A DNA stretch of 64,000 nt, taken from the NCBI RefSeq assembly GCF_014636175.1, contig NZ_BMDW01000002.1:124001-188000 (forward strand), read 5' to 3'. A model generated the notes under the pieces. That model did not search any database. It was not told the DNA's origin and worked only from the letters and a program-made list of their open reading frames with translations. The DNA comes from Sphingomonas psychrolutea (GTDB lineage: Bacteria > Pseudomonadota > Alphaproteobacteria > Sphingomonadales > Sphingomonadaceae). The position numbers and the translations under genes are program-made. How positions within the stretch are numbered: position 1 is the first letter of the stretch; each line of letters opens with the position of its first letter. Below are positions 34,760 through 43,307 of this stretch, one piece after another.

Positions 34760-35731
34760 TCAGAGTTGCGCGAGAAGCGTTTCGATCAGCACGAGATTGC
34801 GGTCGAGCGGCACTTTCCACTGAAGGAAGCGCGCGTCGGTGCTTTTGCCGCTGGTATAGAGGTAGTGGCCATAGCCGATGATCGCGGCCATCTTCATCGC
34901 TGCAGCGATTTCGTACCACGCGACCCCGGCGGTCGGGCGCCCGGTCTGCGCTGCCCAATTGGCGATGATCCGGTCGCGGTCCCACATGCCGGGAAAGCCG
35001 CAAGCGCGGTTGGCCGGGTGACTGTCCGAGGCGAAGAAGAACAAGATATAGCCGAGATCTGACAGCGGCTCGCCATTATAGGCCAGCTCCCAGTCGAGCA
35101 CTGCCGTCAGCGCGCCCGCGTCCCACATCAGATTAGCCAGTTTGGGGTCGCCATGGACGACGGCAACGGGTCCCGACCGCGGCGCGGGGATGGCAAGCAG
35201 CCGGTCGATCTGCGCGACCAGCGAGTCGCATTGCGCCGCCCGCGCCATATCCTGCCAGCGACGCGCCTGATCCTCCGGGCTGATCGCGGCCCCGAGAATG
35301 TCGAGCGGTGCGCTGTGGGCCAGGCCACAAAAGATGTTCATCCATGTTTCGCACATCGCCCCGCGCGCTTCGGGCGGGGCATCTGTGAAACTGGCTTGCG
35401 GCTGATAATCGTTCACCTCCTCGCCAGCGACCCGGGCCATCACGAAGAAGGGATCATCGAGGACAGCGGGATCATCCCCGGTGTAGAGAATGGCGGGGAC
35501 CGGAAGCCCCAGCGCGGCCACCGCCTGATAAATTCGCGCCTGCGCGATGACGTCATGGCTGCCAGGCATCAACGCTTCGGCCGACGCCGGAAGACGCAGA
35601 ATTTGGTTCAGGCCTTCGATCAGGTAGGTCTCGTTCGAATGGCCGGTCGAAAACGCCCGAATGCCGGTAATCCCGCCGCCGTCGGGCAGGACGCGCGCCA
35701 GCCCATCCCGAATCAGATCCAAATCACGCAT
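34760..35731 (-). CDS. APH/ChoK-type phosphotransferase (paralogue 1)
   Basis: This 323-residue protein-kinase-like-fold phosphotransferase has the catalytic loop HGDPKLANLMWD and the metal-binding Asp in VLDWELAYNG. The ATP-binding Lys region and FSTGHSNETYLI Gly-loop are in the N-terminal lobe. Family members near acyl-CoA dehydrogenases include LvaA of Pseudomonas putida and the kinase domain of ACAD10/11, which phosphorylate 4-hydroxyacyl-CoA. The ATG at 35731 is chosen because GAGAGG is six bases before it. It is first in the operon with the CrtC-like and cyclase genes. Confidence 0.84.
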   Translation of the reverse strand: MRDLDLIRDGLARVLPDGGGITGIRAFSTGHSNETYLIEGLNQILRLPASAEALMPGSHDVIAQARIYQAVAALGLPVPAILYTGDDPAVLDDPFFVMARVAGEEVNDYQPQASFTDAPPEARGAMCETWMNIFCGLAHSAPLDILGAAISPEDQARRWQDMARAAQCDSLVAQIDRLLAIPAPRSGPVAVVHGDPKLANLMWDAGALTAVLDWELAYNGEPLSDLGYILFFFASDSHPANRACGFPGMWDRDRIIANWAAQTGRPTAGVAWYEIAAAMKMAAIIGYGHYLYTSGKSTDARFLQWKVPLDRNLVLIETLLAQL

Positions 35732-35746
35732 GTCCATCCTCTCACG

Positions 35747-35768
35747 ATTGAACATCGTGCATTGCATT
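35747..35768. promoter_or_regulatory. AATGC-N12-GCATT-type palindrome between kinase and SMP-30 genes
   Basis: ATTGA (35747-35751) and GCATT (35764-35768) flank a 12-base spacer; the left half has two mismatches. It occupies the 65-base divergent region, 15 bases from the kinase start and 28 from the SMP-30 start. Support comes mostly from position and spacing. Confidence 0.4.
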
Positions 35769-35796
35769 AGCAGGTGCAAGCGACAATGATTGCGGC

Positions 35797-36675
35797 ATGA
35801 CGCAAGCGACATGTACTTTTGATGCCAACAATTATCTGGGCGAGTCGCCGGTCTGGTCGGTCGATGCGCAAGCCTTGTGGTGGGTCAATTGCGAGCAGCC
35901 TGCTGAAATCCTCCGCTGGGTGCCGTCGACGCAGGTGCTCAGCCGCTGGCCGATGCCGCAGCGAATCGGTGGTCTGGTGACCAGGGAAGGTGGGGGCTTG
36001 CTTGTCGCGCTTGCCGACGGTGTCTATGAATTCGACGCCATCAGCGGCGCGGTGACGTTGCGCGCCGCTTCGCCGCTTCCCGCGCATGTGACGCTACACG
36101 AATGCCAATGCGACCGGCAGGGCCGGTTCTGGGTGGGTTCGTTCGATCATCGTTTTCCGGCAGACCGCAGCGCTGCGGGCGGCGCATTTTTCCGGCTGGA
36201 CAACGGGGTTCTCACGCCGGTTATCGCGGGTATTGCGGTCGCCAACGGCCTCGCTTTCAGCGCCGACGGTCGCACGATGTTTGCCGCCAGCACACCGCAA
36301 CGCACCGTCAAAGCGTTCGATATCGATCCGAGATCGGGGGCGTTGTCGAACGAGCGTATCTTCCTGTCGCTGCCCCCGGGGGACGGCCATATCGACGGTG
36401 CCACGGTCGATGCCGAAGGTGGTTACTGGCTGGCAGTCGTCGCCAAGGGCGTCATCCGCCGTTACTTGCCCAACGGCGCACTCGACCGAGAAATTGCCCT
36501 GCCCTGCGCCAACCCAACCAAGCCGGCATTCGGAGGTCGCGGCATGGAGACGTTATTCGTCACCTCGACCCAGATGCGGATCGCCCTCGATGGGCCGGGA
36601 TCGGCCGCGAATGGCGGGCTGTTTTCGCTCAATCCCGAGGTCACGGGCGTTGCCGAAACCCATTTCGTCGGATGA
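35797..36675 (+). CDS. SMP-30/gluconolactonase/LRE-family lactonase
   Basis: This 292-residue six-bladed beta-propeller has the N-terminal metal ligand in LGESPVWSVD, conserved CDRQGRFWVGS and ANGLAFSADGRTMF segments, and HIDGATVDAEGGYWLAV. SMP-30 enzymes hydrolyse sugar lactones and other lactones with a divalent metal. The C-terminal FGGRGMETLFVTS matches the family. It may open lactones made by the BVMOs. It is a single-gene unit divergent from the kinase gene and 155 bases upstream of the acyl-CoA dehydrogenase operon. Confidence 0.86.
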   Translation: MTQATCTFDANNYLGESPVWSVDAQALWWVNCEQPAEILRWVPSTQVLSRWPMPQRIGGLVTREGGGLLVALADGVYEFDAISGAVTLRAASPLPAHVTLHECQCDRQGRFWVGSFDHRFPADRSAAGGAFFRLDNGVLTPVIAGIAVANGLAFSADGRTMFAASTPQRTVKAFDIDPRSGALSNERIFLSLPPGDGHIDGATVDAEGGYWLAVVAKGVIRRYLPNGALDREIALPCANPTKPAFGGRGMETLFVTSTQMRIALDGPGSAANGGLFSLNPEVTGVAETHFVG

Positions 36676-36719
36676 AACCGCTATCGTATGCAACATTTTC
36701 CGCGAGCGACGTACGAATT

Positions 36720-36741
36720 AATGCTATTCACCTGTTGCATT
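36720..36741. promoter_or_regulatory. perfect AATGC-N12-GCATT palindrome upstream of acyl-CoA dehydrogenase operon
   Basis: AATGC (36720-36724) and GCATT (36737-36741) form a perfect inverted repeat with a 12-base spacer, 89 bases before the start of the first gene at 36831. An overlapping ATGCAAC (36688-36694)/GTTGCAT (36734-36740) repeat also exists. Confidence 0.65.
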
Positions 36742-36830
36742 TCTTTTTAACAGCCGGATAAGAATGGCCATGAACCTAACGGAGAAAATGAGAATGCCTG
36801 GCGCGCGATCGAAGAGCCGGGAGGGCTGCA

Positions 36831-37802
36831 ATGTATCTTGCGCCTGACGGAGACGAGCTCGGGATCGCGCAGGCAGCGGCAGAATTTCTTGCTGAAGCCA
36901 TGTCGATCGAGCGGCTGCATCGCGCAGCTTGCGCGGACATGAGTGCGGATCTGCGCCACGCGCTGGGGGGTATGGGCTGGTTTGCGCTGGCGCTGCCCGA
37001 GGACGCCGGCGGCAGCGGACTCTCAGCTGTCGAGCACGCACTGTTCTTTCGCGAAGTCGGGCGCCAGTGCGGGCCGGTCGATGTTCTCGCGCAATGCCTT
37101 GCTGCAACAATCGTCGAGGACGTCACCCTTCGCAGTGCGATTGCCAATGGCGACGCGGGGGTAGCGCTGGCGGTCGAGGACGGAACTCGCCTGCGGATCT
37201 TCGGCTCGGAAAATGCTGCGTTTATGCTGCAACTCGGGCGGGACCGCTCGGACCTGTATCCGCTGGAAAACACCGCGAGCGAACCCCGCGCATCGCTCGA
37301 TCCGGCAACCTCGATCCGCCTCTTGGACAGGGTTCCGACCGCCGTCGCGTCCGACACTGGCGACTGCGCCTGGAGGCTTGGTCAGCTCGGAACGGCGGCG
37401 ATGCTGGTGGGTATTGCCGAGGCATCGCTCGACCAGATCGTCGACTATGCCAAGGTGCGCGAGACATTCGGCAAGAAAATCGGGTCATGGCAGGCCGTGC
37501 GCCATCCGTGCGCGGACATGGCCGTGCGGCTCGAAGCGGCACGCGCGCAGCTGTGGTTTGCGGCAACCGCGATGAAGGAAGGACGTGGCGACGCCGGCGT
37601 CCACCTCGACGCCGCCAAGTATCTCGCCAACCAGGCAGCCCTCGCCAATGCCGACACCAATATCCAGCTGCACGGCGGCATCGGTGTGACCGACGAGCAT
37701 CACGCGCATTTGTATTTGAAACATGCGCTCGTCCTCGCCCGTCTGTTCGGCGGGCGCCGCGAAGTGCTCGGGCGTTTGCTCCATGCCGAGGTAGAAGACT
37801 GA
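36831..37802 (+). CDS. acyl-CoA dehydrogenase, small-type subunit
   Basis: This 323-residue acyl-CoA dehydrogenase-like protein has a short middle domain. The C-terminal segment has AKVRETFGKKIGSWQAVRHP and HGGIGVTDEHHAHLYLKH. The pattern is that of the smaller partner in heteromeric dehydrogenases. It is first in a seven-gene operon and one base upstream of a larger acyl-CoA dehydrogenase, with which it probably forms a complex. A GGGAGG ribosome-binding site precedes the ATG. Confidence 0.85.
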   Translation: MYLAPDGDELGIAQAAAEFLAEAMSIERLHRAACADMSADLRHALGGMGWFALALPEDAGGSGLSAVEHALFFREVGRQCGPVDVLAQCLAATIVEDVTLRSAIANGDAGVALAVEDGTRLRIFGSENAAFMLQLGRDRSDLYPLENTASEPRASLDPATSIRLLDRVPTAVASDTGDCAWRLGQLGTAAMLVGIAEASLDQIVDYAKVRETFGKKIGSWQAVRHPCADMAVRLEAARAQLWFAATAMKEGRGDAGVHLDAAKYLANQAALANADTNIQLHGGIGVTDEHHAHLYLKHALVLARLFGGRREVLGRLLHAEVED

Positions 37803-37803
37803 C

Positions 37804-38982
37804 ATGGACCTGCAATATTCCGACAGCGACCGCGACTTCCGCCAGAAGGCGCGGACGTGGCTCGCCGCCAATGTGCCGACGACGCGTCGCCCCGCCAACG
37901 GCCACACCTCGGCGCAATACGACCGCGACTGGCAGCGCAAACTCTATGAGCATGGCTGGGCCGGCGTCGCCTGGCCCAAGGAATTCGGTGGGCTGGGCCT
38001 GACCGGGCTGCAGCAGGTCCTCTGGTATGAGGAAATGGCCCGCGCGCGTGCGCCGCATTATATCAACACGACCTATGTCGCGCTGATGCACGCCGGACCG
38101 ACGCTTATCATGCGCGGCACCGAAGCGCAGAAGGCGTTTCACTTACCCAAGATCCTGTCCGGCGACGCGCTGTGGTGCCAGGGATTTTCTGAACCGAATG
38201 CCGGGTCCGACCTCGCCTCGCTGAAAGCGCGTGGTACGATCGATGGCGATGACATTGTGGTGTCAGGGGCCAAGATGTGGACCACCGACGCGCAGCACGC
38301 CGATTACCAGGAGCTGCTCGTCCGCACCGATCCCGACTCGCAGCGCCACAAGGGGTTGACCTGGATTATCTGCGACATGAAATCGCCCGGGATCGACATC
38401 AAGCCGATCCGCACCATGCTCAACGACGAGCACATCAACATGGTCTTTTACGACGATGTGCGGATTCCCAAGTCGAACGTCGTAGGAGAAATCAATGGCG
38501 GCTGGGCCTCGGCGCTGGCGACCTTGTCGTTGGAACGGGGACTGGGGTTCATCGGCGATCAGCTCGAACTTTACGAGCGCGTCGGTCGCGCGACCGATAT
38601 GGCAGGCAAGCTCCGTCTCGAGGACGGCACGTTGGCGATCGATGACAGCAGCATTCGGCAGAAACTTGCCGCCCTCAAGGCCGATGCGCTGGCGATCCGC
38701 GCGATGACGCTCGCCGACATCGCCGAGACCGACCGGACCGGCCAGCCGGGGCCGAAAGGCTCGATGATGAAACTGCTCGTGACATCCGCGCACAAGGCGC
38801 TGAGCGAGCTGGTCGGCGATATGATGGGGTGGGATTTCCTTGAGTTCGACGGCGACCGCACTTCGCATCCCTGGACCTATGACTATCTGTGGAGCTGGGT
38901 CTTTTCAATTTCGGGCGGCACCAACGAAATCCAGCGCGAGAACATCGCCGATCGCGTGCTGCACTTGCCACGGGCACGCTAG
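37804..38982 (+). CDS. acyl-CoA dehydrogenase, large-type subunit
   Basis: This 392-residue acyl-CoA dehydrogenase has the N-terminus DLQYSDSDRDFRQKARTWLA, flavin-binding CQGFSEPNAGSDLASL, and C-terminal SGGTNEIQRENIADRVLHLP. Together with the preceding gene it is the second large/small pair in the window (the first is at 19328-21518, and a fused version at 52564-54768). The reaction is dehydrogenation of acyl-CoA; chain type is unknown. The genes are one base apart. Confidence 0.87.
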   Translation: MDLQYSDSDRDFRQKARTWLAANVPTTRRPANGHTSAQYDRDWQRKLYEHGWAGVAWPKEFGGLGLTGLQQVLWYEEMARARAPHYINTTYVALMHAGPTLIMRGTEAQKAFHLPKILSGDALWCQGFSEPNAGSDLASLKARGTIDGDDIVVSGAKMWTTDAQHADYQELLVRTDPDSQRHKGLTWIICDMKSPGIDIKPIRTMLNDEHINMVFYDDVRIPKSNVVGEINGGWASALATLSLERGLGFIGDQLELYERVGRATDMAGKLRLEDGTLAIDDSSIRQKLAALKADALAIRAMTLADIAETDRTGQPGPKGSMMKLLVTSAHKALSELVGDMMGWDFLEFDGDRTSHPWTYDYLWSWVFSISGGTNEIQRENIADRVLHLPRAR

Positions 38983-38984
38983 GC

Positions 38985-40061
38985 ATGACGTGCTTTCGAA
39001 TCGGAATTGCCGGCGCGAATGCCGAACGCGGCTGGGCACGCGACGCCCATTTGCGCGCGATCCGCGCAATTCCCGATCTGGCGATCCAGGCGGTTTCGGC
39101 GCGGACGCAGGCGATTGCCAATGGTGCCGCAGCCCTTTTCGGCGCGACGAGTGCCTACGATGATTCCATTGCTCTGACGCGTGACCCGCACGTCGATATC
39201 GTCGCGGTCACGGTCAAAGTGCCCGAGCATCGCGCGATCGTGCTTGCCGCAATCGCCGCGGGCAAGCATGTCTATTGCGAATGGCCGCTGGGTCGCGACC
39301 TCGCCGAGGCGCAGGAGATGGCCGATGCGGCGCGTGCCGCCGGTGTCCATGTCGCTATCGGGCTGCAGGGTGGCAATGCATGGGCGGTGCGTCATGCGGC
39401 AACGCTGGTTGAAGCGGGCGTAATCGGGCGGCCATTGTCGCTGCGCGTGGTGTCCCCGACCGCCGGTTGGGGGGCCGAATCTCCGGCCAACTATGCCTAT
39501 CTTCAGGACAAGACGAATGGCGCGACCTTGTCGACGATTGCAGGCGGCCACACGCTGGCGGCGATCGAGGCGGTTGTCGGCAGCTATGCCAAAGTCGGCG
39601 CACGCGCGAGCATCCTCACCGACACGATGACGATCATGGGTACCCAAGACAGCGTGGCACGCTCCTGCGCCGATCATCTGCTCGTCTTCGGCAAACACGA
39701 CAGCGGTTGTGTGTCCTCGATGGAAATCGTCGGCGGCGTGACCGATGTGCCGTTCCAGTTCGAGCTGCGCGGCGACACGGGCAGCTTGAAGATTACCGGC
39801 GATCATCCCGGCGGTTACCAAGTCGCCGAGCTGACCGTGACGACGTCGCGCCCCGCCGCGCCACAGCCCGCCCCCGTCATTTTCGACGTGCGCGCGCCAT
39901 CGACCAATGTTGCCGAACTCTGGGCGCGGTTCGCAAACGATATACGGACGGGCACGCGGACCGCGCCCGATTTCGACCGGGCCGTACGACTTACCCGCCT
40001 TCTTGATGCCATCGATGTGTCGTCTGATCAGGGCCGGGTCATCGCGCTGGAGACTGTCTGA
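38985..40061 (+). CDS. Gfo/Idh/MocA-family oxidoreductase (Gal80-like)
   Basis: This 358-residue protein has an N-terminal Rossmann domain (FRIGIAGANAERGWARDAHL) and the family signature region GKHVYCEWPLGRDLAEA. The usual EKP motif is EWP here, so the conserved Lys is absent, as in Gal80-like relatives. That questions standard sugar-dehydrogenase catalysis. It lies in a beta-oxidation operon where a sugar dehydrogenase would be unexpected; it may reduce a different keto group or bind NAD(P) for regulation. The ATG at 38985 follows the acyl-CoA dehydrogenase stop directly. Confidence 0.82.
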   Translation: MTCFRIGIAGANAERGWARDAHLRAIRAIPDLAIQAVSARTQAIANGAAALFGATSAYDDSIALTRDPHVDIVAVTVKVPEHRAIVLAAIAAGKHVYCEWPLGRDLAEAQEMADAARAAGVHVAIGLQGGNAWAVRHAATLVEAGVIGRPLSLRVVSPTAGWGAESPANYAYLQDKTNGATLSTIAGGHTLAAIEAVVGSYAKVGARASILTDTMTIMGTQDSVARSCADHLLVFGKHDSGCVSSMEIVGGVTDVPFQFELRGDTGSLKITGDHPGGYQVAELTVTTSRPAAPQPAPVIFDVRAPSTNVAELWARFANDIRTGTRTAPDFDRAVRLTRLLDAIDVSSDQGRVIALETV

Positions 40062-40063
40062 CC

Positions 40064-40759
40064 ATGGCGAACGCCCTTCAACTCGTCCTCTCGAACCCCA
40101 CCCCGGGCATGGAAACCGAATTCAACCATTGGTACGGCGGTGACCACCTGATCCACGGCGTCGAGACGCCCGGCATCCTGTCCGGCCAGAGGTTCCGGCG
40201 CGCGGAGGGGCCGTGGCCATCGGGCGCCCATGATTATATGATGGTCTGGGAACTCGACGACCCGGCTTTCTCGCTCGCCGAGCTGGCGAAGATCAAGGGC
40301 ACCGACGCGATGCCGATCAGCCCGGCGATCAACATGGATACCGTGCAGCCGCCGACGATGTGGCGGCGCGCCAAAGTCCGCAGTGCCGCGCGGATCGCGA
40401 CCGACAGCCAGTCGCGCCAGACCGTGATTTTCGGACTTTATAATGCGGCCGACGGAGCTGACACCGCCTTTGCCCAGGCACTGTTGACCGGCGGCCTTAT
40501 GGCGCTTGCCGACCAGCCCGGTGTCATTTCGGCGGAATATCTGACGCTCGCCGATGAACAGATCAGAGGCAATTGCCGCAAATATCCACACGGCATTTTG
40601 ATCGAATTGCATGACGAAGCAGCAGGACTGGCAGCACTTGAGGACAAGCTCGCTGCCCTGCCCCATGCCGATCCGGCCCGCTGGATGGCCATCGTCTTTC
40701 GCCCGCTGGGTGCCAAGACCACCAAGGCCAATGCCGAAAGACTGACGGAGCCGGCATGA
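40064..40759 (+). CDS. EthD-like protein with two dimeric alpha/beta-barrel domains
   Basis: This 231-residue protein begins NALQLVLSNPTPGMETEFN, followed by HWYGGDHLIHGVETPGILS, which fits the EthD-like W-Y-x2-D/E-H pattern. A second domain of similar fold follows from about residue 120 (RQTVIFGLYNAADG). It is related to the protein at 44623-45387. It overlaps the ligase gene by four bases. Function unknown; a helper or isomerase in acyl degradation is possible. Confidence 0.7.
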   Translation: MANALQLVLSNPTPGMETEFNHWYGGDHLIHGVETPGILSGQRFRRAEGPWPSGAHDYMMVWELDDPAFSLAELAKIKGTDAMPISPAINMDTVQPPTMWRRAKVRSAARIATDSQSRQTVIFGLYNAADGADTAFAQALLTGGLMALADQPGVISAEYLTLADEQIRGNCRKYPHGILIELHDEAAGLAALEDKLAALPHADPARWMAIVFRPLGAKTTKANAERLTEPA

Positions 40760-42423
40760 GCTGGACCACGCGCACGGACCCAAGCGGCTTGTCGGTCCGC
40801 TGGTCAGCAGAGGTAACCGCGCGCTATCGCGCTGAAGGACATTGGCGCGACAGTACGCTCGTCGATGCGGCGCGCGCTGCGGTTGCCGACGATCCCGAGC
40901 GCGTCCTTCTGATCGAAGGCGAGACACGCCTGACCCGCGCCGAGGCGTGGGAGCGTGCGCTGCGCCTTGCCGCGTTCTTTCGCGTGCGTGGCATGAAACC
41001 AGGCGACGTCGTCTCGCTGCAACTGCCCAACTGGATCGAGACGGCGATCATCGCGCTGGCGGCTCGAATGTCGGGACTCATCATCAACCCGATCCCGCCG
41101 ATCTACCGCGAGAGCGAGCTAAGCTATATCCTTGCCGATTGCCGGGCGAAGATGATTTTCGTGCCGGAAGTTTTCCGCAAGCACGACCATGTGGCGACGA
41201 TCGCGGGGCTGCGCGACATGCTACCCGATCTGCGCGATGTCGTTGTGGTGCGCGGCGAATTCGCGCAGAACGGGCGCGCGCAGGACTGGAGCACGGCCCT
41301 CTCGCACCCACCGCTCGACGAAGCCGACCTGCCTGCCATCGACCCGGCGTCCGTGATGATGGTCATGTACACATCGGGGACAACGGGCCGCCCCAAAGGC
41401 GTCCTTCACACGCATTACAGCTTCGGCAACCGGGTCCGCGCGATGGGCGAGGCCTGGTGCATCGGGTCCGGCGATACCGTGTTCATGCCGTCGCCCGTCA
41501 CCCACATCACGGGCGCATTCTGGGCGTTCGACATGCCCTGGGTACAGGGATGCGCAAGCGTGCTGATCGATGTCTGGAGCGCCGAAGACGGCATCCGCTG
41601 CATCGTTGACAACCGCTGCACCGTCAGCGGCGGTGCAACACCTTTCCTGCAGCAATTTCTCGACCTCGCCCGTGACCAGCCCGACGCGCTTGCCTCGCTG
41701 CGCTTGTTCTTCTGCGGCGGCACGACGGTGTCACCGGCGCTGATCCGCGAGGCGAGCGAGACCTTCCCCGGCTGCCTGTTCTTTCGCGCCTATGGTTCGA
41801 CCGAAATGACGTGTGCGACACTCGGCATCCAGGACCAGTCGCAGGCCGACATGGGCGCCGAAACCGATGGGCTCGTCCGCTATCCGACCGAAGTCCGGCT
41901 AGTCGATAATGATGATGTGACAGTGCCCGACGGCGAAGAAGGCGAAATCCTTGCACGCGGCCCGGGGTTGTTTGCGGGCTATCTCAATCCGGCCGATAAC
42001 GAAGGCACTTTCGACGACGACGGGTTTTTCCGCATGGGCGACCTCGGGCGCGTGGTCCACACCGACTATCTTGTCATCACCGGGCGCAAGAAAGACATCA
42101 TCATCCGATCGGGGGAGAATATCAGCCCGAAGGAAGTCGAGGATGTGCTCGGCACCCATCCCGCCGTTGCCGAGGTTGCCATCGTCGCCATGCCAAGTGC
42201 GGCAACCGGCGAGAAGGGCTGTGCCTTTGTCATCTGCCGCCCCGACCGTTCGCTCGATCTGTCCGAAATCAAGCGTTTTCTCGACAGCGCGGGGCTGGCC
42301 CGCCAGAAATTCCCCGAACATCTGGTACTCGTCGATGACCTGCCGCGGGTCCCGTCGGGCAAGGTCAAAAAAGATGTTTTACGACGCCGTGCCCGCGACC
42401 TCTCGCTAGGACCAAATGCATGA
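40756..42423 (+). CDS. AMP-dependent acyl-CoA ligase
   Basis: This 555-residue ANL ligase has the P-loop MYTSGTTGRPKGVLHTHYSF, the A5 motif FRAYGSTEMTC, the hinge GRKKDIIIRSGENISPKEVE and the C-terminal lysine motif VPSGKVKKDVLRRR. Sequence is of the cyclohexanecarboxylate/medium-chain type. It activates a carboxylic acid to its CoA ester through an adenylate. Four-base overlaps with the neighbouring EthD-like and crotonase genes indicate tight co-expression with beta-oxidation enzymes. Substrate specificity cannot be read. Confidence 0.87.
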   Translation: MSWTTRTDPSGLSVRWSAEVTARYRAEGHWRDSTLVDAARAAVADDPERVLLIEGETRLTRAEAWERALRLAAFFRVRGMKPGDVVSLQLPNWIETAIIALAARMSGLIINPIPPIYRESELSYILADCRAKMIFVPEVFRKHDHVATIAGLRDMLPDLRDVVVVRGEFAQNGRAQDWSTALSHPPLDEADLPAIDPASVMMVMYTSGTTGRPKGVLHTHYSFGNRVRAMGEAWCIGSGDTVFMPSPVTHITGAFWAFDMPWVQGCASVLIDVWSAEDGIRCIVDNRCTVSGGATPFLQQFLDLARDQPDALASLRLFFCGGTTVSPALIREASETFPGCLFFRAYGSTEMTCATLGIQDQSQADMGAETDGLVRYPTEVRLVDNDDVTVPDGEEGEILARGPGLFAGYLNPADNEGTFDDDGFFRMGDLGRVVHTDYLVITGRKKDIIIRSGENISPKEVEDVLGTHPAVAEVAIVAMPSAATGEKGCAFVICRPDRSLDLSEIKRFLDSAGLARQKFPEHLVLVDDLPRVPSGKVKKDVLRRRARDLSLGPNA

Positions 42424-43277
42424 CCGAAACGCTCGTTCGCTATGAAGACCCTGCCCCCGGCGTCGCCCGCATCGTGCTCGCACGCGCCGACAAGCACAAT
42501 GCGATCAACCCGAAGATGATTTTCGCGGTCAACGATGCGTTCGACCGGGCGCTGGCCGATGACAGCGTCAAGGTTATCATCCTGGCCGCCGACGGGCGCA
42601 ATTTTTCCGCGGGACACGACATCGCCGAGACGGTCGAAATGTACCAGGCCGACATGCAGGAGCGCAGCCCGCGCATCAGCGGCTGGAGCGGTTTCAACGA
42701 GCCCGCAACCCACGGCTGGTATGCCGCCGAAAAAGAAGGGTATCTCGAATCGGCGCGGCGCTGGCGCAACATTTCCAAGCCGACGATTTGCGCGGTGCAG
42801 GGCAAATGCATTGCAGGCGCGCTGATTTTCGCCTGGGTCTGCGACATCATCATCGCTTCGAAAAACGCGGTTTTTTCGGATCCTGTCGCTACCTTCGGCA
42901 TGCCAAGCATCGAATGGCTTGGGCACCCGTGGGAACTGGGGCCACGCAAGGCCAAGGAATTTCTGTTCACATCGGACAGCTGGTCAGCAGACGAAGCGCA
43001 CCGGCTGGGCATGGTCAACCATGTCGTCGAGCTCGACGAACTCGCCGACTTCACGCTCGCAATGGCGCAAAAGATCGCAACCAAGCCGAGTTTTGCGCTC
43101 AAACTCGCGAAAGAGGCGGTCAACAAGACGCTCGACATCCAGGGGCAGATGAACGCGATCGACGCGGCGTTCTATCTGCACCAACTTGGCCACAACCAGA
43201 ATTTCCGGCTGTTCGGTTGGGGCATGGACCCGACCAATACCCCCGCGCTCGCCACGGTGCCGAAGAAGCCCGCATAG
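42420..43277 (+). CDS. crotonase/enoyl-CoA hydratase family protein (paralogue of 18438 gene)
   Basis: This 285-residue crotonase has an FSAGHDIAETVE oxyanion region and VQGKCIAGALIFAWVCD. As in the 18438 gene, the first catalytic Glu position is hydrophobic (GALIFAW), and a Glu is found in GMPSIEWLGHPW. Both share a long insertion near residues 75-100 with a WYAAEKEGYLESARRWR-like helix. They form a distinct subfamily, perhaps with altered chemistry. It overlaps the ligase gene and precedes the MFS gene. Confidence 0.83.
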   Translation: MTETLVRYEDPAPGVARIVLARADKHNAINPKMIFAVNDAFDRALADDSVKVIILAADGRNFSAGHDIAETVEMYQADMQERSPRISGWSGFNEPATHGWYAAEKEGYLESARRWRNISKPTICAVQGKCIAGALIFAWVCDIIIASKNAVFSDPVATFGMPSIEWLGHPWELGPRKAKEFLFTSDSWSADEAHRLGMVNHVVELDELADFTLAMAQKIATKPSFALKLAKEAVNKTLDIQGQMNAIDAAFYLHQLGHNQNFRLFGWGMDPTNTPALATVPKKPA

Positions 43278-43307
43278 CCATGAGCGGCGGCACCGACGGA
43301 AACGCCT

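Noticed and set aside
35774..35804. AATGA-N12-GCAAG overlapping the SMP-30 start
   Set aside because: Two mismatches in the right half and location within the coding start; likely chance.
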